A DNA stretch of 64,000 bases from Desulfofustis sp964433645 (GCA_964433645.1 CAYSSK010000004.1:12979-76978), one strand, 5' to 3'. Counted from the stretch's first letter, positions 8,879 through 17,944 are shown. The notes: a model not told the origin generated them from the letters alone. Made by a program: numbers and translations.

Positions 8879-9110
8879 TGGAGCATGAAATCAACGGCAG
8901 CCAAACCGGCGGCATGCTCAGCATACCGCGGCCACGGCCGGACCTGGTCCGTTTATTCTCAGCGCTGGCGATTACCCCGCCAAGCGCTCTGCCCCGCCAT
9001 GAGCGGTCGTGTAGCCAGCAGGAAGAAGCTGACCGACAGAAGTAAAACAAAATAAATCCAAAATTTTGGGCGCCAACTATGGCTACCCAATACGCGGAAC
9101 ATCCGATCCA
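8879..9110 (+). mobile_element. Second IS1634-like remnant (transposase C-terminus and outer end)
   Basis: Bases 8879-9045 encode HEINGSQTGGMLSIPRPRPDLVRLFSALAITPPSALPRH-type residues, nearly the same as the C-terminus of the transposase at 3223-4452 but on the opposite strand. The copy starts abruptly inside the acetyltransferase remnant and ends with the shared CCAACTATGGCTACCC block at 9073-9088 and a GGAACATCCG block just beyond. Near its 3' end the reading drifts out of the parent frame (ERSCSQQEEADRQ versus GRVGSRKKLADRIK), so it has decayed. Confidence 0.75.
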
Positions 9111-9140
9111 TGAGCTGTGATTGAATGAATCCTGCCAACT

Positions 9141-9611
9141 TTAGTAGTCCCTGCAGTTAAATAGAATGTATTTGCGTGCGTAGAAGTTCCAGAGAAAGAC
9201 GGTGCCTACCGCTACCGCTTTGGAAATAGTGTAGTGAATAGAGAGAAAATCCGTCAGAAGCCACATCAGACCAATTGTAAAGAGTAGCCCACCACCGCCA
9301 ATGACAGAAAAAATTATAAACTCTAACTTCTTATTATTGAGTTTTCCTTTCTTGAATACGTAACGAATTGCCAATCCATAGTTGACCAATAAACCAACAA
9401 AAAAGCCGGCTGTGGCTGATATAAGATGATTGATGTGAGCGAATTCTGTAAGGATTACCAGAACTGAATAGTCAAAAAAAAGAGCGATTAGGCCGACTAT
9501 ACCGTATTTGGTAAGTTGCGAAAGATGACTGGCTATTTTGTTAACGACGGCTGATCCCACAAGATCCTCGTAAATCTGGCAGATACTTTTCGTCGCGCCA
9601 AGATAACACAT
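9141..9611 (-). CDS. GtrA-like family membrane protein
   Basis: A 156-residue protein with four predicted membrane segments (about 34-54, 62-84, 103-121 and 131-147) and the usual GtrA opening QLTKYGIVGLIALFFDYSVLVIL. It ends with the common WNFYARKYILF motif. The family is thought to move lipid-linked sugars across the membrane or to support glucosylation of O-antigen or cell-wall polymers. The first 25 residues are not conserved-looking, so a downstream start is possible. It is the last gene of a minus-strand set with a GT-C-like protein and an FAD oxidoreductase, and shares their AT-rich composition. Confidence 0.8.
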   Translation of the reverse strand: MCYLGATKSICQIYEDLVGSAVVNKIASHLSQLTKYGIVGLIALFFDYSVLVILTEFAHINHLISATAGFFVGLLVNYGLAIRYVFKKGKLNNKKLEFIIFSVIGGGGLLFTIGLMWLLTDFLSIHYTISKAVAVGTVFLWNFYARKYILFNCRDY

Positions 9612-9706
9612 TTCTTAAAAAAAGCATTGTATTGTCAATTTCACTTTATACCGTGGAGCTTTGACAAACAGGACAGATCTTTTTGGGAAACAGCTATGGA
9701 AGACGA

Positions 9707-11389
9707 TTAGCTAGGTAATTGTGTGTTAGTGTGAAACATTTTGTTCTTGATATAATTATGCGTGCTAATCGCAATGAATGTAATGTAATAAAGTACGAGG
9801 GGGTAGGCTGACAAAAGAGGTCTGTTGATACCCCATAAGGTTATTTTTACATAGGTAAGAATACTCACAAGAGAGATAATCCCTCCCAGTAAAACAAACC
9901 CAAAAGTTGTTGCAAAATCAAATTGACGATTCCGCAGAGATTGGACCAGAAAAAACATGTGTGCAAGTACTGCCATGACAAACAAAACCGGGGTAATGAG
10001 TTTGTATGAATTGCCTATGTCAACTTTAATGCGGAATTTTTCTACTATCATATGTTTATAGTAGTCAGGATATGATGCAATTTGATGACGATACGCAGGC
10101 ACAATTTTTTCTCTCGTGACGAAGCGATAATCTTCTACCATCTCTTTTGATGCAGTTGATCTCCACTTCTCATACTCACGCTCCGAGAGTTTAAAAAATC
10201 TGAAGGTTACTGCCTGCTTGAATATATCCCAAAAGGTTTTGGGTATATATTTTATGTATTTGGCCTTCCAGACAGGTTTAATTGAAGGTTTTCTATCTAT
10301 GCAGGCGATTTCTCCTGCAGCACAGGCAGCACTTATTTCTTCGCCAACTTTTCGATAAAAATCCAGCGCTTCCGGCAGGGAATCAGCATTACCACTTTTA
10401 CGGACCATATCCCTGAAAACCCAGATATAAAATGACCTTGGCAGTTGTGATCCTTTTTCAGCTTCCTCAAAATAGGGTTGGAGCTGCTTGAAGGTTGGAC
10501 TCACTTCATATGCAGCTTCCTGGTTCTCAATTCTTACTGGTATATAGCGCTTGGTTTCATTTACATTTATGTTCATCAGTCTACCAAGAGCGGATTGGAA
10601 CTCTGGTGACTTCAGCTCGATGATATATGGGGCACCATAATGTTTCTGATTAAGTTGCTTAAAAGTGGTGGTAAAAAACGTGAATACGAGGAGAATTGGA
10701 AGCAGTAGAGCGATTCTTGTCAAAACTTTCTGAAAAGAAATATTTTCTCCTATGAAAAGAAAATACAATGCAAACAGGGCAATAGATGGGAGCAGCCAGA
10801 TCCCCTCCTCTCGGGTGTACCAGAGCAGCGAAAAAATCACTCCTGCACATACACTCCAGAAGGTTCTGTTTAAAAGAGAGTATTTATATCTTATGAGAAG
10901 AGCACCCATACATGAAAAGAGAGCGAGTACGAGCGGCATGGATAGACCAAAACGAAAGGCTCTGCCGGTGCCTGGATAAAAGTACGTAAAAGGATTGAAT
11001 AAGAGAAAAAAGAAGCCAAGTACCAGGAGCCACTGGGCCCTAATGAGAGGGCGAAGAGCTACTATAGCTACGACACAAACTGCGGCGTAGAGAAGATGCT
11101 GCACCAGGAGCAAAGGCATTCCAGTATGATGTGCCGCTGCAATAAATAGTGGGTAAATCGGACCTTTCACAAGAGTAACCTGGTCATAAGGTCCGAGCCA
11201 GGTACCGCTTAATATATGCTTGGCAAGTTTGACGAAGAGGTAGTCATCATGGGGGGTGTACGTAGCCAGAAAATCTTGCGCCTCAACCAGCCACAACTTT
11301 ACTACGATCATAAACAGCATCCACCAATAGAGGGTACGGCTGCTGTAATTCTCTACACAATCTATAGGTTTAAAAATATTTGAGAGCAT
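9707..11389 (-). CDS. Polytopic membrane protein, GT-C glycosyltransferase-like
   Basis: A 560-residue protein with about ten hydrophobic segments. The N-terminal layout is one membrane helix (WWMLFMIVVKLWLV), then an outside loop with an acidic pair in YTPHDDYLFVKLAKHILSG, followed by several helices. This is the usual plan of GT-C lipid-phosphosugar transferases, in which the acidic pair is catalytic. A large soluble-looking insert lies at about 265-445 before the last helices. I do not recognise a specific family. It begins 11 bases after the stop of the FAD oxidoreductase gene, so they are likely cotranscribed, and it would act in polysaccharide assembly. The ribosome-binding site before ATG 11389 is poor. 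Confidence 0.65.
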   Translation of the reverse strand: MLSNIFKPIDCVENYSSRTLYWWMLFMIVVKLWLVEAQDFLATYTPHDDYLFVKLAKHILSGTWLGPYDQVTLVKGPIYPLFIAAAHHTGMPLLLVQHLLYAAVCVVAIVALRPLIRAQWLLVLGFFFLLFNPFTYFYPGTGRAFRFGLSMPLVLALFSCMGALLIRYKYSLLNRTFWSVCAGVIFSLLWYTREEGIWLLPSIALFALYFLFIGENISFQKVLTRIALLLPILLVFTFFTTTFKQLNQKHYGAPYIIELKSPEFQSALGRLMNINVNETKRYIPVRIENQEAAYEVSPTFKQLQPYFEEAEKGSQLPRSFYIWVFRDMVRKSGNADSLPEALDFYRKVGEEISAACAAGEIACIDRKPSIKPVWKAKYIKYIPKTFWDIFKQAVTFRFFKLSEREYEKWRSTASKEMVEDYRFVTREKIVPAYRHQIASYPDYYKHMIVEKFRIKVDIGNSYKLITPVLFVMAVLAHMFFLVQSLRNRQFDFATTFGFVLLGGIISLVSILTYVKITLWGINRPLLSAYPLVLYYITFIAISTHNYIKNKMFHTNTQLPS

Positions 11390-11400
11390 CGGTGTGAAGG

Positions 11401-12978
11401 TTATTTGGATTCGTGATATTCCTGCTCTGTATTAACTTCCCAGATATTTCTCTTTGTGGTTATTCCCTGCTGAATATTTTCAACTGCCACCATGGCTGTC
11501 AGCATGGAGTGGTCGGCGTTGTTATATCTGTGCATACCGTTCCTACCGATCATGAAGAGGTTCTCAAGCCCATCGGTAAAGGCTCGTAATTCATCAAACT
11601 GATTGTATGTTCCAAAATATGCGGGGTAGGTTTTCGGCACCCTCAAGATCGTCGAGTCGATGACATCCTTTTTGGAGATGATGTCTATTTTCTCAAGTTC
11701 ATCGATGGCAAACTCAATAAATTCAGGATCCGGTTTTGACCATAGTTCATCCCCCTCATGGCAAAAATATTCAAGGCCAATCCAGACATTATCCCGCTCG
11801 GCCACCATATACGGACTCCAGTTGTTGAAGATCTGGAGGCGGCCAATCTTGACATCACTTTCCTGGATGTAAATCCAGTTGTCAGGGACAATGTTATTGA
11901 GGGTCTTGTTTTTCGTATCGTTGGTAATCTGTAATTTTTTCAATAGAAGGCCAACGGTGATAAAGTCTCTGTACACAAGTCCATTCGCAATATTTTTGAC
12001 CTTGTCAGGTACTTCGGCTGGTGTCATTCTACCAATTAGGTCTTTAATTGGCATTGTCGAAAAGAGGTAGTCGCATTCATGAGTTATCTCTTCACCGTTA
12101 TTGTGATTACGAACCGTAAGAAATTTAGCCGAGTTTGAGATAATTCCTATGCCCACTGCTTCATGTTTCATATGAATTTCACCACCTTTTTTTTCAACAA
12201 GTCTTGCAACCTCTTCCCATAGTTGTCCCGGGCCAAGTTTAGGGTAGAGAAACTGTTCAATAAGTGATGTTTCTGTATTTTTCTGATCGATGGATTTGTC
12301 GCTTACAAAGATCGCCTTGACGGCATGGATGAGGGTTTTGGTGATGGAAAGCCCCTTGATTCTTTGGGCTCCCCAATCGGCAGGTATTTCTTCACAGGGA
12401 ACACCCCAGACTTTTTCGGTGTAATCTTTGAAAAAGGTGTTGTAAAGCTCCCTACCGAAGCGATTGATGAGAAAGTCTTCGAGGCTTTTTTCATCCTTGA
12501 TTGGCTTGAGGTTTATCCAGACATACGAAATCCCAATTTTAGCAATGCGTACAATACCGAGATTTTTGAATGTGTTCAGCTTCAGCGAAATAGGATAGTC
12601 GAAGAATGAACGCAGGAAGAAAATCCTGGACAATCTGCTCCTGATAAGCATGACCCTGTCTATGTTTTCAGGGTCATTTTCACTGTTTTCAACTGGTATG
12701 GGGAGCTTTCGCTTCAAAATAATATCATCATAGGCAGGTTTACCCTGCAGAGGCATGATGTTTTGCCACCAATCCATGACCCGCCCAGATTTAGAAAAAA
12801 ATCTGTGACCACCTATATCGATGCGATTCCCTTTATAGTTTATTGTTTTTGAAATGCCGCCGATGTCTGATGACATTTCAAATATTACAGGTTTGATGTC
12901 AGTATATTTGAGAAGTTCGTAAGCCGCAGTCAGTCCTGCCGGGCCTGCACCAATGATGAGAGCTTTTTTCTGGGTCAT
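11401..12978 (-). CDS. NAD(P)/FAD-dependent oxidoreductase, UDP-galactopyranose mutase-like
   Basis: A 525-residue flavoprotein. The Rossmann dinucleotide fold opens the protein (KALIIGAGPAGLTAAYELLK), followed by the FAD-binding element GGISKTINYKGNRIDIGGHRFFSKS at about 41-65. The C-terminal FAD motif is LENLFMIGRNGMHRYNNADHSMLTAM near 478-503. This pattern is shared by protoporphyrinogen-oxidase-like and UDP-galactopyranose-mutase-like enzymes found in polysaccharide clusters, so the true substrate is uncertain. It is the first gene of the minus-strand set with the GT-C-like and GtrA-like genes. Confidence 0.8.
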   Translation of the reverse strand: MTQKKALIIGAGPAGLTAAYELLKYTDIKPVIFEMSSDIGGISKTINYKGNRIDIGGHRFFSKSGRVMDWWQNIMPLQGKPAYDDIILKRKLPIPVENSENDPENIDRVMLIRSRLSRIFFLRSFFDYPISLKLNTFKNLGIVRIAKIGISYVWINLKPIKDEKSLEDFLINRFGRELYNTFFKDYTEKVWGVPCEEIPADWGAQRIKGLSITKTLIHAVKAIFVSDKSIDQKNTETSLIEQFLYPKLGPGQLWEEVARLVEKKGGEIHMKHEAVGIGIISNSAKFLTVRNHNNGEEITHECDYLFSTMPIKDLIGRMTPAEVPDKVKNIANGLVYRDFITVGLLLKKLQITNDTKNKTLNNIVPDNWIYIQESDVKIGRLQIFNNWSPYMVAERDNVWIGLEYFCHEGDELWSKPDPEFIEFAIDELEKIDIISKKDVIDSTILRVPKTYPAYFGTYNQFDELRAFTDGLENLFMIGRNGMHRYNNADHSMLTAMVAVENIQQGITTKRNIWEVNTEQEYHESK

Positions 12979-13109
12979 GATTAAAAAAATATTTTTCGAA
13001 ACTCTTTATGAGTAGCTGTGCTGCGGTAAGTTGCAATCGCGTTTTTGTTTTGGACTCAATTGATTACCACGGGATATATCATTTTATCCTTCAGGTTTCG
13101 AGAGATATT

Positions 13110-13292
13110 TCAGTTGCCGAGATACTTGGCCTGTTCCCTGGGGGGCACGTGGGTGCGGTGTTCTTTCCAGTCGGCGTTTTTGATGGCCAGGTAGCTGTTG
13201 TAGATTTGTTTGCCGAGAATCTCCGGCAGAATCTTGCTGCGCTCCGCTTCCACGAGTGTTTCAAACGTCGATTTGGGCAGGAGCCGCTGGTC
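13110..13292 (-). pseudogene. Glutamine synthetase C-terminal remnant
   Basis: About 60 codons on the minus strand read LLPKSTFETLVEAERSKILPE, then ILGKQIYNSYLAIKNADWKE and HRTHVPPREQAKYLGN before a stop at 13110. This follows the normal end of GlnA-type glutamine synthetases: a helix after the active-site domain, a LGxxIxxxYxxxKxxDW segment and RTxVxxxExxxYL at the very end. Nothing upstream encodes the rest of the enzyme; the frame runs straight into an ISNCY-type transposase fragment. It is therefore a leftover of a gene interrupted or deleted by an insertion. Identity is judged from memory of the family, so it should be searched. Confidence 0.65.
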
Positions 13293-13715
13293 CCAGATGC
13301 GATGAGCTGAATGCGAGCCAACACGTTGAGGTTGTAGGCAACAATCGTACTCCACAGGTATGCCTTGAAGCCTGCCCAGCCCGACCAGTTACAGCGTTTC
13401 ATCCCATAACTTCGTTTCAGTGTCGAAAAGTTTGCCTCGATCCCGGCCCGAAAATTCCGCAGCCGCCGATACACCCAGGTGCTCTTGGCCATTTCCACGA
13501 TCGACAGACCGCGTTGCTTGGCAAAGACCACGTCCTTGACGTGTGCTGCCTTGGCTCCCGCCAGGTTCGCCTTCGAAGCAAAGCCGCCATCCGCCGTGCT
13601 CTGCCGGGGCGGACGACCGTATTGCTCGATATGCCGCTCCAACAACGGCAGAAACAGGTCGGTGTCGGCCGGGTTGCCACACTCAACCAGACAATCAAGA
13701 ATAGGGCAACCGCTA
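13293..13715 (-). pseudogene. ISNCY-type transposase fragment (C-terminal part)
   Basis: On the minus strand the frame from about 13715 reads ILDCLVECGNPADTDLFLPL, LERHIEQYGRPPRQSTADGG, then VKDVVFAKQRGLSIVEMAKS, YRRLRNFRAGIEANFSTLKR and WSGWAGFKAYLWSTIVAYNL. This is the C-terminal half of an ISNCY/IS5-like DDE transposase with the last aspartate and glutamate regions (ADGGF, GIEAN). There is no N-terminal half: the frame is cut at about 13715 by a hairpin sequence of another type. On the other side it joins the glutamine synthetase remnant. The element is not functional. Confidence 0.75.
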
Positions 13716-13726
13716 GCAGAATGCTA

Positions 13727-13743
13727 CCCGCCTGAAAGGCGGG
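13727..13743. repeat. Hairpin resembling an IS200/IS605-type end
   Basis: CCCGCCT, a GAA loop and AGGCGGG form a perfect 7-bp stem. Read on the minus strand the context is AAACCCCCGCCTTTCAGGCG, a pattern common at ends of IS200/IS605-type elements that carry tnpB. No tnpB or tnpA remains in the flanks. It could also simply be a terminator. Confidence 0.45.
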
Positions 13744-13994
13744 GGTTTAAATCTTTAGCAGGAACAATCAACGAATCACAGATGGCCGAGGTCCAGCGCC
13801 TCAGCGCAAACGATGCGGTCTCTGCACCGAAAATCCAGGGCCGTCTCCACCGATCCACCGATTGGAGGCCGAGCTGACTCGTAATGAACTGGCGGCGCTG
13901 GCATTCATGCTGATCAAACGCCTCAAGGAAAACCGGCACGGTTAGCATGCTGCCGGCCAACGAAACACGCCGGGCACCAGGCTGCCGGCGCATA
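13744..13994. other. Unassigned stretch between IS scar and glyA
   Basis: About 250 bases downstream of glyA. On the plus strand a short frame (13873-13944) reads LEAELTRNELAALAFMLIKR followed by LKENRHG and a stop, which looks protein-like but is too short to assign. It may be the tail of another lost gene. Nothing else is recognisable. Confidence 0.3.
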
Positions 13995-15236
13995 TCAATC
14001 GATACCGGGCGGCGGGAAGGCCTTGCAGAAAGCGGCGACATCGACCCCGATCTCGATGATCAGCCGCTCGTTTTCCGGCTCCGAGACCACCGCGTTGATC
14101 CACTCACCGACCTGGAGCATCTCCGCTTCCTTGAATCCCCTGGTCGTCACCGCCGATGTCCCGATCCGGATACCGCTCGGATTGCCCGGCTTTCGGGTAT
14201 CGAACGGCACGGCGTTGTAGTTGACCACCAGTCCCGCCTTGTCGAGCGCTCTGGCGGCCTGTTTGCCGGTAACTTCCTTGCTGGTCAAATCCACGAGCAG
14301 CAGGTGGTTGTCGGTGCCGCCTGTTACCAGGTCAAAGCTCCGTTTGCGCAACGTCTCGGCCAGGGCCCGAGCATTTTTCACGATCTGGTCGGCATAGGCG
14401 GCAAATTCCGGGGTCGCCGCTTCCTTGAAGGCCACCGCCATGGCCGCGGTGGTATGATTGTGCGGCCCACCCTGTATTCCGGGAAAGACCGCCTTGTCGA
14501 TGGCGGCTCCGTATTCCCGCTTGCACATGATAATCGCACCGCGCGGACCCCGCAGGGACTTGTGGGTGGTGGTGGTCACCACGTCGGCCCACGGCAGCGG
14601 AGACGGGTGCGCGCCGCCGGCGACCAGCCCGGCGAAATGAGCCATATCGACGAGCAGCAGGGCCCCGACCTCGTCTGCAATCTCCCGGAACCGCTCAAAA
14701 TCGAGAACCCGCGGATAGGCGGAGTGGCCGGCAATGATGATTTTCGGCCGGCATTGCCGAGCCGTTTCCAGGAGCTGCCGATAATCGATCACCCCGGTTT
14801 CCGGACTCAACGTGTACTGTTCGGCCCGAAAATATCTGCCGGAGATACTCACCGCTGCGCCGTGGGTCAAATGACCGCCATGCGGCAGAGCCATACCGAG
14901 GATGGTGTCACCGGGCTTGAGAAAGGCGAGATAGACGGCGAGATTGGCCGGTGACCCGGAATACGGCTGCACGTTCACATGCTCGGCGCCAAACAGGTCC
15001 ATGGCCCGCTCGATAGCCAGCGTCTCTATCTGGTCGATGACTTGCTGACCCTCGTAATAGCGCCGGCCGGGATAACCTTCCGAATACTTGTTGGTCAGAA
15101 CCGAGCCGGTAGCCTGCAATACCGCCGAAGAAACATAATTTTCCGAAGCGATCAGACGGATCTTGTCGAACTGCCTTCGTTCTTCCTGTTTGATCAACTC
15201 ATAGATTTCCGGATCAATCTGTCTGATGTCGTTCAT
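13995..15236 (-). CDS. glyA: Serine hydroxymethyltransferase
   Basis: Makes glycine and 5,10-methylene-tetrahydrofolate from serine with pyridoxal phosphate, in the cytoplasm. The 413-residue protein has all family marks: LIASENYVS near 28, YSEGYPGRRYYEG near 50, GSPANLAVY near 94, DMAHFAGLVAGG, the PLP-lysine motif TTTHKSLRGPRGA near 225, and GTDNHLLLVDL. ATG 15236 is preferred over ATG 15248 because AGGA lies five bases before it. It is the last gene of the minus-strand series and starts about 34 bases after the flavin-binding protein gene ends. Confidence 0.95.
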   Translation of the reverse strand: MNDIRQIDPEIYELIKQEERRQFDKIRLIASENYVSSAVLQATGSVLTNKYSEGYPGRRYYEGQQVIDQIETLAIERAMDLFGAEHVNVQPYSGSPANLAVYLAFLKPGDTILGMALPHGGHLTHGAAVSISGRYFRAEQYTLSPETGVIDYRQLLETARQCRPKIIIAGHSAYPRVLDFERFREIADEVGALLLVDMAHFAGLVAGGAHPSPLPWADVVTTTTHKSLRGPRGAIIMCKREYGAAIDKAVFPGIQGGPHNHTTAAMAVAFKEAATPEFAAYADQIVKNARALAETLRKRSFDLVTGGTDNHLLLVDLTSKEVTGKQAARALDKAGLVVNYNAVPFDTRKPGNPSGIRIGTSAVTTRGFKEAEMLQVGEWINAVVSEPENERLIIEIGVDVAAFCKAFPPPGID

Positions 15237-15270
15237 TGTTCCTGCCATCTATTGCTCGTCAAAATATCTC

Positions 15271-15882
15271 TTACTCCACCTTGTCTTTACCATCTCTTCT
15301 CAGCAGGCGCGCCGCCTCCTCATCACCCGGGCGATTACGCTGATGCAGGTAGGATCCGAGCCGCTGTCTGGCCTGCCGATCCTTCTTCTGCGCCAGATCG
15401 CTCTTGCCGCTGATCGATTCGATGCGCACCGCAACCACCAGGCACAACGCCACCGCCGGTGTTGCGGCGGTGATCGGGGGAAACTCGGTGTCGGCCGGTT
15501 CGTGGGCAACCACCAGAGCGTTCAGCGCCCGCACTTTCTCGTCGATCCGATCGACGGCCTCGGCCCGCCCCCGGATGATCACACAGTGGTAGAACTGATG
15601 GACCAGGCATGGTTCGGGAAGATCACCATAATAGCCAAGATCAAGATAGGCAAGCGGAATGTCGACGGTAAAGCAGACCCGTGGGTCGCGCCTGATATTG
15701 TCGAGTTTCTCGCCGGCCCGGGCGCAGTGAAAATAGATCGAACCGTCGAGATAGACGTAGTTGACCGGAGTGATGTAGGGGTAACCGTCGTTGCCGATCG
15801 TTGCCAGCCGGCCGATCGTGGAACGGTGCAGAATGGCATCCATTACCGCCCGGTCGGTAATTTCGCACTGGGCTCGTTTCAT
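15271..15882 (-). CDS. Pyridoxamine 5'-phosphate oxidase-like flavin-binding protein
   Basis: A 203-residue protein. The N-terminal 150 residues have the split-barrel FMN-binding fold of the PNPOx/NimA-like family: MDAILHRSTIGRLATIGNDG, PYITPVNYVYLDGSIYFHCA, KLDNIRRDPRVCFTVD. These proteins bind flavin or F420 and some reduce nitroimidazoles; the real substrate here is unknown. The last 50 residues are charged and lysine/arginine-rich (KSDLAQKKDRQARQRLGSYL) and look like an added tail. The start at 15882 follows GAGGAC and fits the family's N-terminus; longer forms add unrelated residues. It lies 7 bases after rph and before glyA. Confidence 0.75.
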   Translation of the reverse strand: MKRAQCEITDRAVMDAILHRSTIGRLATIGNDGYPYITPVNYVYLDGSIYFHCARAGEKLDNIRRDPRVCFTVDIPLAYLDLGYYGDLPEPCLVHQFYHCVIIRGRAEAVDRIDEKVRALNALVVAHEPADTEFPPITAATPAVALCLVVAVRIESISGKSDLAQKKDRQARQRLGSYLHQRNRPGDEEAARLLRRDGKDKVE

Positions 15883-15889
15883 GTCGTCC

Positions 15890-16633
15890 TCACGCGCGCG
15901 CCGCCGGATAATCGAGCTCCGGCCGCTGCCACAGAGACTGCAGCGTCTCAATGCCGACCCGGGCAGCATCCTTCATCAGGCCGAACTCAGCGTCGGTGAG
16001 CGGCCGCCCCTCGGCGGACACCTGGATCTCGACCCAGTCACTGCCGGCCATCACGAAGTTGCCGTCCGCCTCGGCCCGGGCGTCTTCACGATAGTCGAGA
16101 TCGAGCAGCACCTCGCCATCCACCAGGCCGACCGAAACCGCCGCCACCGGCCGCAGCAGCGGCAGACACCCCAACCGCTGTTCACGCACCATCCTGACGA
16201 TGGCCGACCGCACCGCCAGCGCCGCCCCGGTAATCGCGGCCGTGCGCGTCCCTCCGTCGGCGTTGAGAACATCGCAATCGACCCGCAGTGTATAGGGGCA
16301 GAGCCGGGTAAGATCGACCATCTGCCGCAGGCTGCGGCCAATCAAACGCTGAATCTCCATACTCCGCCCGGATCGCCCCGCCGCTTCCCGGCGATTTCGG
16401 GACGAGGTCGCACCCGGCAACATTGCATATTCCGCAGTGATCCAGCCCTGACCGGTGTTTTCCAGAAACGGCGGCACCTTATCTTCCAGGCTGACCGCAC
16501 AGACCACCTGGGTGGCGCCGGTGCTGATAAGCAGCGAGGCATAGGACTGCGGCTGGATATCCGGCTCGACGCGAAACGGTCTCGGCGTATCGGCCGCCCG
16601 ATCGTGGGCACGCTGCCAGGCTTTCGTGGTCAT
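15890..16633 (-). CDS. rph: Ribonuclease PH
   Basis: A 247-residue phosphorolytic 3'-5' exoribonuclease that trims tRNA 3' ends. It shows the RNase PH core: RPFRVEPDIQPQSYASLLIS, TQVVCAVSLEDKVPPFL, GWITAEYAMLPGAT, the arginine-rich RNRREAAGRSGRSMEIQRLI segment used for phosphate and tRNA binding, and CDVLNADGGTRTAAITGA. Its length matches the family. Between paaK and the flavin-binding protein gene on the same strand; the association with the amino acid genes is probably positional only. Confidence 0.93.
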   Translation of the reverse strand: MTTKAWQRAHDRAADTPRPFRVEPDIQPQSYASLLISTGATQVVCAVSLEDKVPPFLENTGQGWITAEYAMLPGATSSRNRREAAGRSGRSMEIQRLIGRSLRQMVDLTRLCPYTLRVDCDVLNADGGTRTAAITGAALAVRSAIVRMVREQRLGCLPLLRPVAAVSVGLVDGEVLLDLDYREDARAEADGNFVMAGSDWVEIQVSAEGRPLTDAEFGLMKDAARVGIETLQSLWQRPELDYPAARA

Positions 16634-16645
16634 GGTCGGGCACTC

Positions 16646-17944
16646 CTAGAGTTCACGTTTGTCGATGATCCGGGCGCCTTTGCCGTTGAACCGCTCCAGG
16701 CTCCGCTCCTCGACCAGCTTGACCTCGACGCTGACCCCGAGTTCCGTGGCCAGCCGTTTCTTGATCTGCTCGATAACCTGGCGCTGCTTCTTCATCTCAT
16801 GGAAAAAGAGTGATTCGACGACCTCGACGAGAACGGTCATGCGATCCTCGTTCTGCTGCCGTTCGATGACCAGGTTATAGTGGGGCTGCGTTCCTTCGAT
16901 ATCGAACAGGATGGCTTCGATCTGCATCGGAAAGACGTTGACTCCCTTGATGATCAGCATGTCGTCGGTCCGGCCGGTGATACGCTGGATCCGCTGCAAC
17001 GTGCGCCCGCAGGGACACGGCTCGGGCAGCAGCCGGGTCAGGTCCCGGGTGCGATAGCGGATCACCGGAAACGCCTCCTTGGTCAGCGTGGTGATGACCA
17101 ACTCGCCGATCTCACCGGGGGCAACCGGCTCCAGGGTTTCCGGATCGAGGATCTCGACCAGGAAGTGATCCTCGTTGACGTGCAGTCCGTTGCATTCAAG
17201 GCATTCCCCGGCCACGCCGGGCCCCATCACTTCGGAGAGGCCATAGTTGTCGGTGGCGATGATGCCGAGGCGCTCGTTAATCTGCCGGCGCATCCGCTCG
17301 GACCAGGGCTCGGCGCCGAACAGGCCATATTTCAGCGACAACCCGCTCGGGTTGATGCCCATATCCATCATCACATCGGCCATTTTCAGTGCGTAGGACG
17401 GCGTGCAGACCAGGGCCGTGGTCTTGAAGTCCTGCATGATCTGGATCTGCCGCCGGGTATTGCCGGCGGAGATCGGAATAACCGACGCGCCGAGCCGTTC
17501 CGCCCCGTAATGGAGGCCGAAGCCGCCGGTAAACAGGCCGTAGCCGAAGGCGATCTGGATCACATCGTCCTTGGTCACTCCGGCCGCGGTGAGAATGCGG
17601 GCAACCAGGTTCGACCAGGTGCGGATGTCGTTGCCGCTATAACCGACCACGGTCGCCATGCCGGTGGTCCCGGATGAAGAATGAATCCGGACCACGTCGC
17701 GTAGCGGCACGGCAAACAGGCCGTAGGGATAATTGTCGCGCAGGTCCTGCTTGGTGGTGAACGGCAGCCGGCGCAGATCGTCGAGCGAACCGAGCGACTC
17801 GTAATCGAGTTTCATATCGAAGAACTTGTTGCGATAAAACGGCACATGGGTGCCGACCCGGTACAATGTCGCCTGGAGCCGCTCCAGCTGCAATTGCTCG
17901 AGTTCGTCTCGCGCGATGCACTCCCTCTCTTCTTCCCAGAACAT
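16646..17944 (-). CDS. paaK: Phenylacetate-CoA ligase (copy 1)
   Basis: Activates phenylacetate or related aryl acids to CoA thioesters using ATP (AMP-forming). The sequence has the adenylation motifs RIHSSSGTTGMATVVGYSGN, AFGYGLFTGGFGLHYGAERL, the DNYGLSEVMGPGVAGEC region, RTRDLTRLLPEPCPCGRTLQ and the mobile C-terminal domain with GRTDDMLIIKGVNVFP. ATG 17944 follows GGAG six bases upstream and begins MFWEEE, as in the family; an earlier ATG at 17977 is less likely. It follows livF by about 50 bases in the same direction. A second ligase is encoded at 23379-24698, and the two differ clearly in sequence, so they may prefer different aryl acids. Confidence 0.93.
   Translation of the reverse strand: MFWEEERECIARDELEQLQLERLQATLYRVGTHVPFYRNKFFDMKLDYESLGSLDDLRRLPFTTKQDLRDNYPYGLFAVPLRDVVRIHSSSGTTGMATVVGYSGNDIRTWSNLVARILTAAGVTKDDVIQIAFGYGLFTGGFGLHYGAERLGASVIPISAGNTRRQIQIMQDFKTTALVCTPSYALKMADVMMDMGINPSGLSLKYGLFGAEPWSERMRRQINERLGIIATDNYGLSEVMGPGVAGECLECNGLHVNEDHFLVEILDPETLEPVAPGEIGELVITTLTKEAFPVIRYRTRDLTRLLPEPCPCGRTLQRIQRITGRTDDMLIIKGVNVFPMQIEAILFDIEGTQPHYNLVIERQQNEDRMTVLVEVVESLFFHEMKKQRQVIEQIKKRLATELGVSVEVKLVEERSLERFNGKGARIIDKREL

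Noticed and set aside
3189..9088. Target-site duplication of a composite transposon
   Set aside because: The bases just outside the two TGGCTACCC blocks are not direct repeats; instead they look partly homologous (GGAACATTCG and GGAACATCCG), so the true IS ends are further out and undefined.
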